Assembly (NCBI GenBank): GCA_023853785.1
Contig: JAJIRX010000708.1
Location: 186,001 to 250,000 of the forward strand
DNA length: 64,000 nt
Direction: 5' to 3'
Source of the DNA: Psilocybe azurescens
Taxonomy: Eukaryota; Basidiomycota; Agaricomycetes; Agaricales; Agrocybaceae
Of the stretch, positions 24,316 to 35,532 are shown piece by piece. Within the stretch, counting starts at the first letter, position 1. Each line of letters opens with the position of its first letter. Below the pieces are notes generated by a model, which had not been told where the DNA came from, ran no database searches, and was given only the letters and a program-made list of their open reading frames with translations. The position numbers were made by a program, and so were the translations under genes.

Positions 24316-25002
24316 ATGTCGCCACCTGAGCTCAATATCGGCCTCATCTTGTTTCCCAGCTACCAATGGCTGGACGCCGCAGGCTGTGTCGATTATCTCT
24401 ACAACCACTCTCGCACGGCCTTGGCCCCGCTGTTCGAAAGCAACCCAGCCCTAGTCGCCAAAGCACCCACCATGAACTGGCATTACATATCGTCTGACCG
24501 CTCCCTCGTGCAGGCCACATCGGGTCCTCCTCAGTTGCCCACAGCCACGTACGACGACTGCCCTGCACTCGACATCATCATCATCCCAGGTCCTGACCCC
24601 TATCTCCGACCTCCAACTGGTTTTATCCCCTTTATCCAGAAACGCTATGCGGATCCTCAGCTTAAAGCGCTGCTTATGGTGTGCACCGCGTCCATAATCG
24701 TCGCGCATGCCGGGATCCTCGACGGACACCAGGTGTGCAGCAACAAATTTATCCTGCGGGACATGTCTGCGGCGGGGACTCTGAACAAGAAAGTCAAGTG
24801 GATAGGCGATAGAAGGTGGATCTTGGACGGAAAGCTATGGAGCGCGGGAGGAGTAACGTGTGGAATCGACCTTGCCTCCGAATTTGCCAGGGTTCATTTC
24901 GACCCCGAGATTGTACAGGCAGCGATGGACATCTCGGAATATAAACCGAACCCTGCACAGCCAGACTATTTTTCCTACCTTACCAAAGGCGTAGAGTTGT
25001 GA
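24316..25002 (+). CDS. DJ-1/PfpI family protein, paralogue 2
   Basis: Single exon, 228 residues, MSPPELNIGLILFPSYQWLD. The elbow reads ALLMVCTASIIVAHAGILDG and is followed by HQVCSNKFILRDMSAAG. The C-terminal block is WSAGGVTCGIDLASEFARVH, and it ends DYFSYLTKGVEL. Much closer to paralogue 3 than to paralogue 1 over the last 110 residues, so this pair is the younger duplication. It carries an extra Cys (GVTCGID) where the others have Ser. Intact. Confidence 0.88.
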   Translation: MSPPELNIGLILFPSYQWLDAAGCVDYLYNHSRTALAPLFESNPALVAKAPTMNWHYISSDRSLVQATSGPPQLPTATYDDCPALDIIIIPGPDPYLRPPTGFIPFIQKRYADPQLKALLMVCTASIIVAHAGILDGHQVCSNKFILRDMSAAGTLNKKVKWIGDRRWILDGKLWSAGGVTCGIDLASEFARVHFDPEIVQAAMDISEYKPNPAQPDYFSYLTKGVEL

Positions 25003-26398
25003 CGAATGGCGTAGTGCCGAATATGATCAGAAGGTTGAAATTTTGAATAACGGCAGCGTTATCGTAGTTATCGTAGTTATAGCGGATGATGTGAATTCAC
25101 TTTGTTGTTTGTCGCGGATAAACGAGCCTGCTAAGTCAATGGATTGCAAATTAAAGATGACTGGCTTGTACGTACTTCGAAAGAGAATCTGTTCATTGCA
25201 AGTGAGGCTGCCGCGTTTAGCGCCGGAAGGGCTCGATAGACCTAACCTAACTGCTCAGAGATACCTTAATACGGTAGAAAAAAGACTTGGCCCGGCCCTG
25301 ATGGTCGAGCAACAATTAAACGAGAGGAATTGTCAGTGGGGTGTTATGCCAGAAGGTGTTGACAACAGCGGCCAAACCTTAAATAGATTCTTTCAATGAT
25401 ATTAAAAAGTGAGTATTTTCCTGAAGTTTCAATCATACTCATCAAATACAACTTACGGCGACGTGACTGGACAGTAAAATACCCTTACTTTAGGGTTCTT
25501 GACTACGCTGAGAGGACATGCCTCAAGTTTGAAGTCGGAATAGCCATGGCAGCGAGCTAACCAGTAATTTCCCGGCAGGTCGGCACTTCGATGCGTACAC
25601 CTTCGGTAAGCGAAATCAAGGGAAAATCACCCCGGACTTACACTACTTTCCGCATCAGGGAATTTCTTCCTAATTAAGATGAAAGCAAATCAACAACACA
25701 CCTTGAATCCATCCCTTTGGTCGCACGCAGTTTAGATTCGGAAATTGATCAAATTCATTGAGACTCTCACATCATGATCTATATCATAGAAGTTCCAATG
25801 GAAAATGTGATTATCAATAATAACTTTAACGAATAATGCACCCGCAGCAGTTCCTGGCCCATTCAGGCTTCTCTCATGGTATCGTATCATGAGACCATCC
25901 AACAAGGCTGTACTGATATGAACCCACCTCTTTTTGACTATTTCTGTTCAATGCCGATGGCTTCGTCAGCGTTGTCACGTACGGTGTCCTCGATACGAAG
26001 GTCGGCGGCTTCCGTGGGTCCATGTACAGATCAAAAGAAGGCGTCACAAGGTAAGTTCAATGCATGCTGTGCCACTGCCAGTGAGAATCACTAAGCAAAT
26101 GGAGCCAAGCTCATACGAGAAGCACTCTGCGTTCAGGGTCGATATTTTGGTGCGGAGACGACAGACCGTATGTCAATCTACAAGGCGTGAGGGGTACAAT
26201 CGGGATTGCGACTTCCGTTTTGCTATGTCCCGAAATCCTCCGAACTCTGAGAAGTAGATGCTTAACAGATTCATCTATACGCATATAAGGACAGAAAAAA
26301 CCATCAAAGCCAAAGCCAAAGACAACGTACCACACACACATACACCCAGCTTTACTAGCCCACAACTAGTGTATCAATCCTATTCTTTCAATCAAGAA
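25003..26398. repeat. Spacer 2 of the DJ-1 duplication
   Basis: Contains counterparts of spacer 1: TTTCTTCCTAATTAAG at about 25661, CGTATCATGAGACCATCCAA at about 25883 and GAGAATCACTAAGCAAA at about 26081. Its 5' end (GCCTGCTAAGTCAATGGATT, about 25126) resembles the sequence after paralogue 3 (CCCTGCTAAGTCAAAGATTT, about 27183). Confidence 0.7.
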
Positions 26399-27085
26399 AT
26401 GTCGCCACAAGAACTCAGCGTCGGCCTCATTCTGCTCCCGGAGCACCAGTGGTTAGACGCCGCAGGGTGCACCGACTACCTCTTCAACCACTCTTACGCC
26501 ATCCTCTCCCAGTTGTACGCTACCAACCCCTCCCTCGTCGCGAAAGCGCCGCGGATGAAGTTCCACTACATCTCCTCCGATCTCTCCCCAATAAACGCGT
26601 CTTCGGGCGCACCGCAGACGCCCTCCTGCACATTCGACGACTGTCCTTTTGTCGATATCATAATCGTCCCGGGGGCCGACCCCCTCGCGGAGCCTCCCAA
26701 GGGTTTTATAGAATTCATCCAGACCCGCTACGCGGATCCGAAGTTCAAGGCCCTGCTCATGGTGTGCACCGGCTCGATGGTCGTCGCACGCGCAGGCATC
26801 CTGGACGGACATCAAGTGTGCAGCAACAAGTTCGCCTTGAAAATGTTTGCCACGTCGGGGGCGCTAGATAAAAAGGTGAAGTGGGTGGGGGATAGGCGGT
26901 GGATCGTGGATGGGAAGCTGTGGAGTGCGGCGGGGGTGACAAGCGGGATTGACCTTGCGGCTGAGTTCGCGAGGGTGCATTTCGACCCGGAGATTGTGCA
27001 GGCTGCGAAGGATATCTCGGAGTACAAGCCGAATCCTGCACAGCCGGACAATTTTGCCTACCTGACGGAAGGCGTGGAGTTGTAA
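26399..27085 (+). CDS. DJ-1/PfpI family protein, paralogue 3
   Basis: Single exon, 228 residues. I chose the ATG at 26399 (MSPQELSVGLILLPEHQWLD) over the in-frame upstream start at 26258 because all three paralogues begin MSP(Q/P). The elbow ALLMVCTGSMVVARAGILDG has the classic CTG triplet of isonitrile-hydratase-like enzymes (paralogues 1 and 2 have CTA). The block WSAAGVTSGIDLAAEFARVH follows and the end is NFAYLTEGVEL. Its codon use is richer in G and C than that of its two sisters. Intact. Confidence 0.88.
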   Translation: MSPQELSVGLILLPEHQWLDAAGCTDYLFNHSYAILSQLYATNPSLVAKAPRMKFHYISSDLSPINASSGAPQTPSCTFDDCPFVDIIIVPGADPLAEPPKGFIEFIQTRYADPKFKALLMVCTGSMVVARAGILDGHQVCSNKFALKMFATSGALDKKVKWVGDRRWIVDGKLWSAAGVTSGIDLAAEFARVHFDPEIVQAAKDISEYKPNPAQPDNFAYLTEGVEL

Positions 27086-27936
27086 GATATGCCGCAGCTC
27101 TATGGTTAAAATCGGAACAGTAGAAGATAAAGTTATCGTTGCCATAGTACATTGTGTTCTTCATCGCGATCGTGAATAAATTCCCCTGCTAAGTCAAAGA
27201 TTTGTGATAAGTCCTGTAAGGAGGCTTGGTATGTGTGGACTTCGAAGCGAGAACAATCGCTACAAATGAGGGTGCGGCTTCCCGGTGTGATGAGCTGGGT
27301 TAACTGATGCTAACTGAATAGGTGAGTACTCGAACAAGGGTAATTCATGTTGCTAAGAAATTATAAATTATCACTAAGAAAACTCGTTAGATTCGGTTCA
27401 CGACGAAAGGTCTAGAGTTACGCACTTCAATGCCTATACATAACCAACATCGAATATCATAACCGGCTATTTTTAGTCTTTTTACTCTCTACAAAGAGCA
27501 CCCGCTGTTTAACTTGATTTCCTTAAGTTCTTACGCCTCCATCCATGACTAGCAGAATATGGACGCACCTTTGGGGTCGTATTTGATGGCAGAGAGTTTG
27601 GGGCCTTGTCGAAGTCGCTGGGTGGTGTAGAAGAAACCGGTTTGGGCCGTGGATATCAAGCGAACAATTAACGTTCTGGAGGAAAGATGTGAGTCCCGAG
27701 TTACCATGGATAAATACCAGCCCACCTAGCTTTGGCCTTCGCGGCCATGTCAGTCACAGGTGAACAGGCTGTCGTCGTCGTCGACGAGTACTGAACGCCA
27801 AAATGCGGTGTTTGCCAAACACGTCAACAAATAATATTCGCGTACGGTCACGCCCTAAGGATCAACTCAGACTCAATTGCTTTCCAAGAACTTTCAACTA
27901 GTATCCATTCGTCTCTTAATTTCAGTTCTATTGACA
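27086..27936. other. Spacer after the DJ-1 cluster
   Basis: The first about 180 bases resemble the 3' flank of paralogue 2. The remainder shows no gene. Confidence 0.45.
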
Positions 27937-29581
27937 ATGGCTACAATTGTCGAAACTGAATACATACTAGATGACAGGAAGACTGCAAACTGGACAAAAA
28001 CTCAGGAAAAACAATATCAACGGAATATCCTTTTTCAACGCAGAATGAGCCTTTGGACCAGTTCGTTGCGCGCACATATCTCCAATTTCTGTGGCTTCCA
28101 GAAGTACGTAATGCTCACTCTTTTCTCTTCAGTATGCTTACATTCACAGGGAAATTAGTCTATAATGCCTCTGAACCTGCTAATCCCATCTTTGCGACGC
28201 GTAAACGCGCCTTCGACATCTTCAGACGCGTCTGTGCATCCAATGCACGCGTTCTTGGAGCCTCTGTTGCTCACAACGACAACAGTGACGAACAAATATC
28301 ACACCGAGCTACCACAGATTCTTTCTGAAGGTGGTGGAGCGGGGGAGATGGAAGAGACAATGATGTGGTACTCGTTGACTCATGAGAAGGGCAACGACAG
28401 TGCTCCGAATGTTTCTGAGCACGACGATGGTCCATGGACGGACGATAAATGGCGCCACGGGTATATGGAACGCATGGAACGGAGAGAGTGAGTCACTTTC
28501 TTATAGATAACTGAATGCTCGCTATAACAGTTTGTAGAGTTCAGATACAAGTTCTTTTATGGCTTTACAAATTATCTCTTCCTGGACCAGCCCCGCCTGA
28601 GAAGAAGAAGAGAAAGAGAAAGCGCTCTAGAAAGGACGACGAACCTGATATGACGACTGAGGACTACCTGGAAGCATTCATGGATAGGCTCTCCATGTGG
28701 CAGCTCCTCAGCACTCTCGAACGCACAAAGAACACAGGCGAAGAATGCGACTGGATTCAAGCCTTTACTCAAGAAATAGTTGAACCAATGTACGTTCGAA
28801 TGTTTACCTGCTATCCAATCTAACAATCTCCACAGATTCAAAACACAACTCCCGGAGCTTTGTTCTCTCCTCCATTCCAAAGTCTTCCCAAGCTCGCCTT
28901 TCTCCGACACCGAGTCCCCAACGCTCAACAAATCATCCCCCGAACCACAACCCAAGCGCGCGCTCTCACGCGCACCATCAATATCCCAAATTCCCTCCCC
29001 GACTCTATCCACCTCCTCCCGCACAACAGCAAGAACGAAATCCAAACTCGCCCGCGCCCGCTCCCGCTCTCTCTCCGTCTCCCTTGCCCAAGAACAAAAG
29101 AACGCGAACGAGCGAGCAGCATACCCTCGAAGAAACCCGTGTTTAACCGCGAAGTAAGCATGTCGCGCGTGTTCAAGCCGAAACCCAAACCCAAACAGAC
29201 GGAGGAGACGACCAAGACCGAACCTGTACTTCCACCACCCAAGCCTTCTGCTAATCTTGGTGTGACGTTGGTCGAAGAAACGCCTGTCAAAGCACGCGTT
29301 GCATCTAATACTACGTTCGGACGACAGCCTAGCTTTAGCTTTGGCCCCAAGTCTTCAACCAAAGTAAGTCTTCCCCTGGTACCGGAATCTCCAGCCGAGG
29401 GCGAGGACGTGGGCGAGGAGGAATGGATGATGGAAAGCTCTCCCCCGATATCGTGTTCCTCAATCCAAAGCGAGGCCCTAATGGCGTCGTAGAGATGGAC
29501 TCTGATGAGGATGACGACGAAGAGCACTTTGCTACACCTAGTAAGCCATCGAGGTCGAGTTCGAGATTGAGTAAACGATAA
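27937..29581 (+). CDS. SLD3-like DNA replication regulator
   Basis: Exons 27937-28103, 28159-28487, 28538-28790, 28836-29581. Joined sequence includes WTKTQEKTISTEYPFS, EPLDQFVARTYLQFLWLPE, SIMPLNLLIPSLRRV, KYHTELPQILSEGGGAGEME, VQIQVLLWLYKLSLPGPAPP, a KKKRKRKRSRK basic block, WIQAFTQEIVEPIFKTQLPE and a Ser/Pro/Lys-rich tail. The tail carries RSRSLSVSLAQEQKERERASS, NREVSMSRVFKPKPK and a C-terminus RSSSRLSKR. The arrangement (conserved helical first half, basic linker, SP-rich CDK-target-like tail) is what I recall for basidiomycete proteins annotated as Sld3, which load Cdc45 at origins in the nucleus. Three breaks (A5 at 28007-28011, A4 at 29096-29099, C5 at 29442-29446) each need one extra base. 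The coding model is stronger than the name. Confidence 0.72.
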
Positions 29582-30039
29582 AAGGGACAGGGATAGGGAT
29601 AAGGATGAGAGTTGTTCGAGGTTCAATGCATATATCTTTCAATCTTATGATTAATTGTATTGACGATATCCTATAATTAACTTTCATTTATGCTATTACA
29701 TATGTATCATCCTTCAACGCTGTCTAGTGGTCTTATTCGGGCAAGATGGCCACGAACTGGCTAGTACCCGAAACCACCGTGCACTATAGCTAATTATACC
29801 ACAGTCATGATCATGGTTGAAGGCTATGCCACTTTCCATTGGGGAATGCGCTCCGCCTCATTGCACCGCTAATTTAATCATGGATACTCGATCAAACTCC
29901 ACTCTTCTTCTCATGTCGGATGAAATCTAGTCTCTCCATCACCACCACCACCACCAACACTACAAGTCACTTCTACTATCTAAGGACCAGCTAGTACACA
30001 TCCATTCACTCCAAGCCCTAGCTTATCTCGCGGTATAGA
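29582..30039. other. Spacer
   Basis: No gene recognised. A short CAC-repeat (about 29938-29957) is present. Confidence 0.4.
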
Positions 30040-30932
30040 ATGAATAAATACTTCGAAGTACGTCCACAAATTGACATTGTATAGAACAATACCCATCTCT
30101 TTCATCGAAGACAGACGCAGACTCCAACCGTCTTCCAGAAGGAATCATCTGCACAGGCTACGACGCCGACTCCGGGAGACGCCACTATGTCGATGTCCAC
30201 GACGGCTCGAGGTGGGTCGGCGCACCCTACGTTCGCCATGGTGTTTTGACTAGAGTTGAACCTGAGCTTGGAGGTTCAAATAAAAAGACTCGGAGTCGGA
30301 AATCCACGAGCGCCTCGTCAAATCCGAAGAAAGGACGCCCTAGACGCCGTAAGGGACGAAAACCAGGTGGAAGTATGACTGCGAGCAACGATGATAATGG
30401 GCTCGACGATGGTGACGGTAAGCCTCCCCGGATCGATTGTTCTGTCATCCGAGTCAAGTTGTGTAAGTATCCTTACCCTTCAATATTCGCAGATGATAAT
30501 CTCCCTGAGGATTCTGGCTGCCGGGCAGAAAGTGTGATTGAAAAACCTGGTTCAATAACTAGCAAATCCACGGCAGCATCTATCGTCACGGCGGCATCTG
30601 GAACAATTGTCCTTGATAAGCGAAGTAGACAGAGTTCTTTGGATAGCAGCGACACCCTTGAAGATTCTGAATCCTACGCCGATAGTAGTGACGATGAAGA
30701 CGACGACAACGAATCCGTTTTCATTCCAAATCAAAGCGAATTGGTTGCCATTCCAAGCGAGTCCACCCTCTCCCAATTTCATGGCGGGCCCAACGAACAA
30801 ACATCAAACTTACCGGCGGATCAAGCTCCTCATACTGCAACTAAGAGAAGACCCATGCTAAGGCAGATCACTCGTCTGATCATAGCTGGAAAACGCGAGG
30901 TGGGCCGCCTCAGGAACGGACAAGCAACTTGA
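30040..30932 (+). CDS. Low-complexity protein with an N-terminal YDAD-type domain
   Basis: Exon 1 30040-30057 (MNKYFE). After a 53-nt intron, exon 2 starts at 30111 and stays open to 30932. The joined N-terminus reads MNKYFETDADSNRLPEG, then GIICTGYDADSGRRHYVDV, then SRWVGAPYVRHGVLTRV. This resembles a short domain found in basidiomycete proteins, several of them annotated with LysM/CBM50. No LysM motif is visible here. The remainder is disordered: a strongly basic stretch (KKTRSRKS, KKGRPRRRKGRKPGG, bipartite nuclear-signal-like), an acidic DSSDDEDDDNESV stretch at about residue 190, and a basic C-terminus. Function unknown. Small introns within the low-complexity part cannot be excluded. 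Confidence 0.55.
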
Positions 30933-32795
30933 AAAAGGAAATTTCATAAAAACAAAAAATATTAGCCAAATTTTTTCAAAAGCTAGATAGGCACGATGAG
31001 AGTTATGGGATCTATGGCTGCCAATGGTAGTCGAATGTACAAAAGCGACGTATGTATACAGATGAGTAGAGGTGCTTTGAGAATAGGCGCCGAATTAAAA
31101 TTGATTGGTATTGTCTGGCCAGCTGGAGTAGAAGGCACCGTATATGTTTCTTTAATGGTGGACGATATGAAGACTCTTCGGGCCGCTCTTTAACCTTGGA
31201 GCACAGTGATTCAGGATCTCAACTTTCTCGTCGAAGTGGGCAAAAAACACTTTTTGGATACCAGCATAAATCATATGCGGATCCGAGTCTTATGAACGTA
31301 TAAATAATCTATAGGTGTCGTTGCTTTCGATGTGAACTCAGACGCTTCGCCAGCAAAAGTTAATATATTCGGAGAGCCGATAGTATGTTACGGTCATGCT
31401 GTCGCTCTAATGGCTTTGGATTGAGCGTATATTAATGAGTTGATGAGCACATATCAAACAGGCCCGTGGAACTGAAAGAACGGATTTGAGGAACATGAAA
31501 TCCATGTGCACTGTCAATGACCGGGGAACACCGATCCAAGAAACCTGAAAAGTAGGGCACCTCCAGATGGTCAGTATAAACTTCAGTCACATTGATCAAG
31601 GTTATGTTTGCCATGGGAAATGCGATCTGCTCATTGCACCCGCTGCTTTGACTTGATCTAGAATACGGCAGGCACAATATTTTTTCTAAACCACTCAATC
31701 TATACTTGAAAGATGGCAAACCGGGTCCAACGCGGGAACCTCAGAGTGTGCTGCTTTTTAGCTTGGGCGCCAGTAAGCAAAATATTTCATCAAGGAAGTG
31801 AACGGACAACACAACTAAGTCAGTTCCGTTGATGATATATGACATGTGTCCAGGAAGGCACATGGACTGTAACGACTTCTACTCGATCCCGTATGTGATA
31901 TCAACTTACAGTACCCAGACACCTGTCTATAATGTCGGAAAAACTGTCATACTTGAACCGGCACTCACACTGGCCTGTTCTCGTGAGTGTTTATCGCTTT
32001 ATTAGCAGTCGTAAGGACTAACATGCATACCGTTATCTTGAGACATGATTTGATAAGTACCTCGTCCCTTTCTATCGCATCATCAAGTCTGGAGGGCCAA
32101 CAGCGAAGGCATCAATCCGAAATGGCTCATTATTTCCAATGAGGGTCGCCTATGTGGTATCATATTACAGGAGCTTATCGAAGTATTGTATAGGAAGTCA
32201 GTCGTTCGAAGAGTTTTTTGCATGCGCTGTGCGGGCCCCGGAGTACCGGAGGTGAACTCACATTTGCCACTGTTCGCTCACCCGCCATCATCTTCCTTGA
32301 TTATCTTCTTCATTAAGGGCGATGCTTCTTGGAGGTAATCCAAAAATAAACACATTAGGATTTGTCGGGCTTTTCTTTCTTCGAACCAAATACTATCAGC
32401 GCTGGTGTTGGAAGTCTAGTCATTGATATAGATCGTAGCACTTGGATCAGAGAATCCAGAGTACCTTCATCTGAAGTGTGTAGATCAGAAGTTCATATTT
32501 TTCTCGGGCAAGAATATGTCATAGAGCATTTGCCCGTCTCTTAACTTCTCTTCTTACAGGTGACGGAACTAATTTGCGAAAGAGAGGGGGATATGATGTG
32601 ACTCCGACTGCTTTTGTACTAGTAATAGGTTATTTATAGATGAACGTTTACATATGCCTGCATTCCACGTTCTATTTATAGTGGAGAGAGTCCGACCCAA
32701 CAACACAGCTGGCGTTTGAGCGCCGAAGCTTTAATGGATAAGACACAGTATAAAAGCAGGCGAATGCTTACACCGGTTTCATACAATTCAGCCCA
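30933..32795. other. No gene recognised
   Basis: 1.9 kb with small ORFs only. An open frame at 31432-31719 (-) has no family resemblance. The last about 100 bases are probably the GMC oxidoreductase promoter. Confidence 0.4.
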
Positions 32796-35142
32796 ATGAT
32801 ATCCCTCAATTTGAAGCATCCGTCTGCACTAACTCTTGTTACTCTTCTACTTATCATTCCGTCTCGTGCAATTATAATCACTCAACCAACGCAATTGACG
32901 TCGAACACATTTGACTATGTCATTGTGGGAGGTGCCCACATACTGCTGGAAGGCTGTTATAACCTTGCTGACGATTTAAAAGCTGGAACTGCCGGGCTTG
33001 TATTGGCAAGCCGTTTGACCGAGGACGCTAACATTACCGTACTTGTTTTAGAGGCCGGTGGAAAGTGAGGATAAACATTACTGACCGAATCATTACTCAA
33101 ACATATAAGCGTACAGCAACGCCGATAATTCTGATATTGCTATTCCTTTCTTGGCCCAAACTCTCACTCCAAGTGAGTTATATCCAAAACAATTATTGCA
33201 GACATAATCGTGATGGCACTATACAGACACCAACCTTGATTGGAATTACACCGTTATGCCACAAGCTGGCTTGAACAATCGGATATTTGCATATCCTCAA
33301 GGAAGAGTACTAGGAGGAGGTAGCTCTGTCAGTGAGTAGAATTGTCTGATTATGCTCGAGAACTGTCTGTGTTACCTCCCTCTACAGATTACTTAATTCA
33401 TCAGTATGGTACAGACGAAGACTGGGATAGATTCGGAACTCTTTCCGGTGACCCACAATGGGGATGGGGTCATATGCAAAAATTCATACCAAGGGTATGT
33501 ACTACGTATTTTGTACTTACCCCTTGCTTTTATTGATGTTGAACTGGGTCAAGCACGAAAAGTTTGTTCCGCCTGTTGACGGACACAATACCGCAGGCCA
33601 ATTTATTCCATCCTTACATGGCTTCAATGGCGTAGTTTCTGTCAGTCTTCCTGGAAATAATCAATCAGTGGATTCGCGTGTACTTGCCGTTACCAGTCAA
33701 CTTGAATCTCAATTTCCTTTCAACGAGGATATGTCTGGAGGGAATCATAGCCTCCTTGGTATCGGTTTCATGCAATCTTCTGCAGGTGGAGGAACAAGAA
33801 GTAGCTCTTCAACAACCTACCTAGCGAGAGCGAATAAGCGACCCAATCTTACTGTTTTAATAAATGCCGTGGTTACGAAGGTTATTCAAACGGGATCCAC
33901 ATCCTCAGGCCTCAAATCGTTTCGCAGCGTTCAGTTCACAGGCTCCTCGGGTACTGCAGTGTCTTTAACAGGTAAATACACGTCTTCCAATGCCAGCATT
34001 CAAATACTAATTGAAGTCAAAGTAAATCCATCTGTCATCGTGACCGCCCTACGGGAGGTCATTCTCTCCGCAGGCGCCTTCAATACTCCTCAGATTCTTC
34101 AACTGTCTGGCATTGGAGACAGTGCAGACCTACAGGCGTTGAAAATCAATCCAATCATTGATAATCCGTCCGTAGGAGCTAATTTGAGCGACCAAACCTT
34201 TCTTCCCAATATATTTACCGTGGTGCCAGCACATGAAAATAGAACGTTCGACCATGTGGTGAGGGACCCCAACCAGCTTAACGCTCGCATCGCGCAATGG
34301 CAAGCCAACAAAACGGGAACACTGGTAAACAACATCGCCAATAACTTTGGCTTTCTGAGAGTCCCCTCAAATGACTCTGTATTCAAAACGAATAGTGATC
34401 CCGCTCCGGGACCAAAGTCACCCCATTGGGAAATGCTCGTTTCGGTGAGAGCTACTGGAGTCTGCAATTTAGTGGATGTATATACTCATTTGTATTCAGA
34501 ATTATTTCCTCAGCCCTGGTGTCCCGGTACCACCCACAGGCGGTTTCTTGACTATTGTTACTGTTCTTATTAGTCCCACCTCGCGTAAGTATATCTGTGC
34601 TCCTGAAGTCCTAGAGCACATGGAGCTAATTATGCGCAGGCGGAAGTGTCAAGCTTCGCTCCAACAACCCTTTCGACAAACCTCTCATCGATCCAAGTTT
34701 CTTACAGACTGATTTCGATATCGCGGTCATGAGAGACTCTGTCAAATCTATTCTAAGCTTTGCTGCTGCTCCTGCCTTCTCAGACTACATCTCTGACCGT
34801 TTTGGAAGTGCTTTCCAGCAAGCAGTAACAGATGCCAAAATTGACGACTATGTACGGTCTCTCACCACGACGATTTTCCATCCGTGTGGCACTGCCGCGA
34901 TGTCTTCAGTGTCTGCGAATTTTGGAGTCGTGAATCCGGATTTGACGGTCAAGGGGACAGATGGACTCCGTATCGTCGATGCCTCCGTGTTTGTGAGTCG
35001 CATAAAGTCTTCGACAAGAATATTCCAGGTAGCCATGCTCACTCAATCGTTCTGCTAGCCGTACATTCCTAGCGCACATACTCACGGGCCTGTATACCTG
35101 CTCGCTGAGAGGGCTTCTGAAATTATTCAGGCAGCTCAATAG
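32796..35142 (+). CDS. Secreted GMC oxidoreductase (aryl-alcohol-oxidase-like, AA3)
   Basis: Signal peptide [19 protein letters not shown] to about residue 25. After removing a 58-nt intron the FAD-binding start reads [19 protein letters not shown] then VLVLEAGG. Further exons give [32 protein letters not shown] and [18 protein letters not shown] (GMC signature 1), [27 protein letters not shown] and [15 protein letters not shown] (GMC signature 2). The C-terminal substrate domain ends [11 protein letters not shown] and [19 protein letters not shown], carrying the two catalytic histidines. The stop is TAG 35140-35142. At least eight short introns. Such flavoenzymes oxidise aromatic or aliphatic alcohols or sugars and give H2O2 for lignin decay. 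Substrate class is not resolved. No clear frame break. Confidence 0.88.
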
Positions 35143-35524
35143 ATCCGACCAATCGCTTTCAGATACAGAGTAGACCATATTGGCCGAGGTGGTATGTTCA
35201 AAAGACATTCGTGTTCGTTCAGAGGAATGAAGTTTGGAGCGACGAAAATAGGGAGTCTGTCCTTTGTGAATGCTGAAATTGGGTTCCGTACGCGCGCAAG
35301 TTATACACTAAACACTTTGTTTCGACGATCGGAATTCTGAATTCTGATGCATGACACCGGCATCATGGTACATTTGAAGACCAAAAATTTCGTCAATCGG
35401 CGAGCGATATCACTTGCTAATCGAAAACGACATCGAATGGCCTGGCTGATATAAAGAGCACGTTGCGATATCTTGACGTTTCAGTCATTTTGTAGATTAC
35501 AATCGCCTCTTACATTCTCGTGAT
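35143..35524. other. Spacer between the GMC gene and the hAT element
   Basis: No gene. This is the insertion side of the transposon. Confidence 0.4.
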
Positions 35525-35532
35525 ATCAAGAT
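35525..35532. repeat. Target-site duplication of the hAT element, left copy
   Basis: ATCAAGAT directly before the left terminal repeat. Identical to 39221-39228. Confidence 0.9.

Noticed and set aside
31432..31719. 95-codon minus-strand frame
   Set aside because: No family resemblance, no splice partners and no supporting context.
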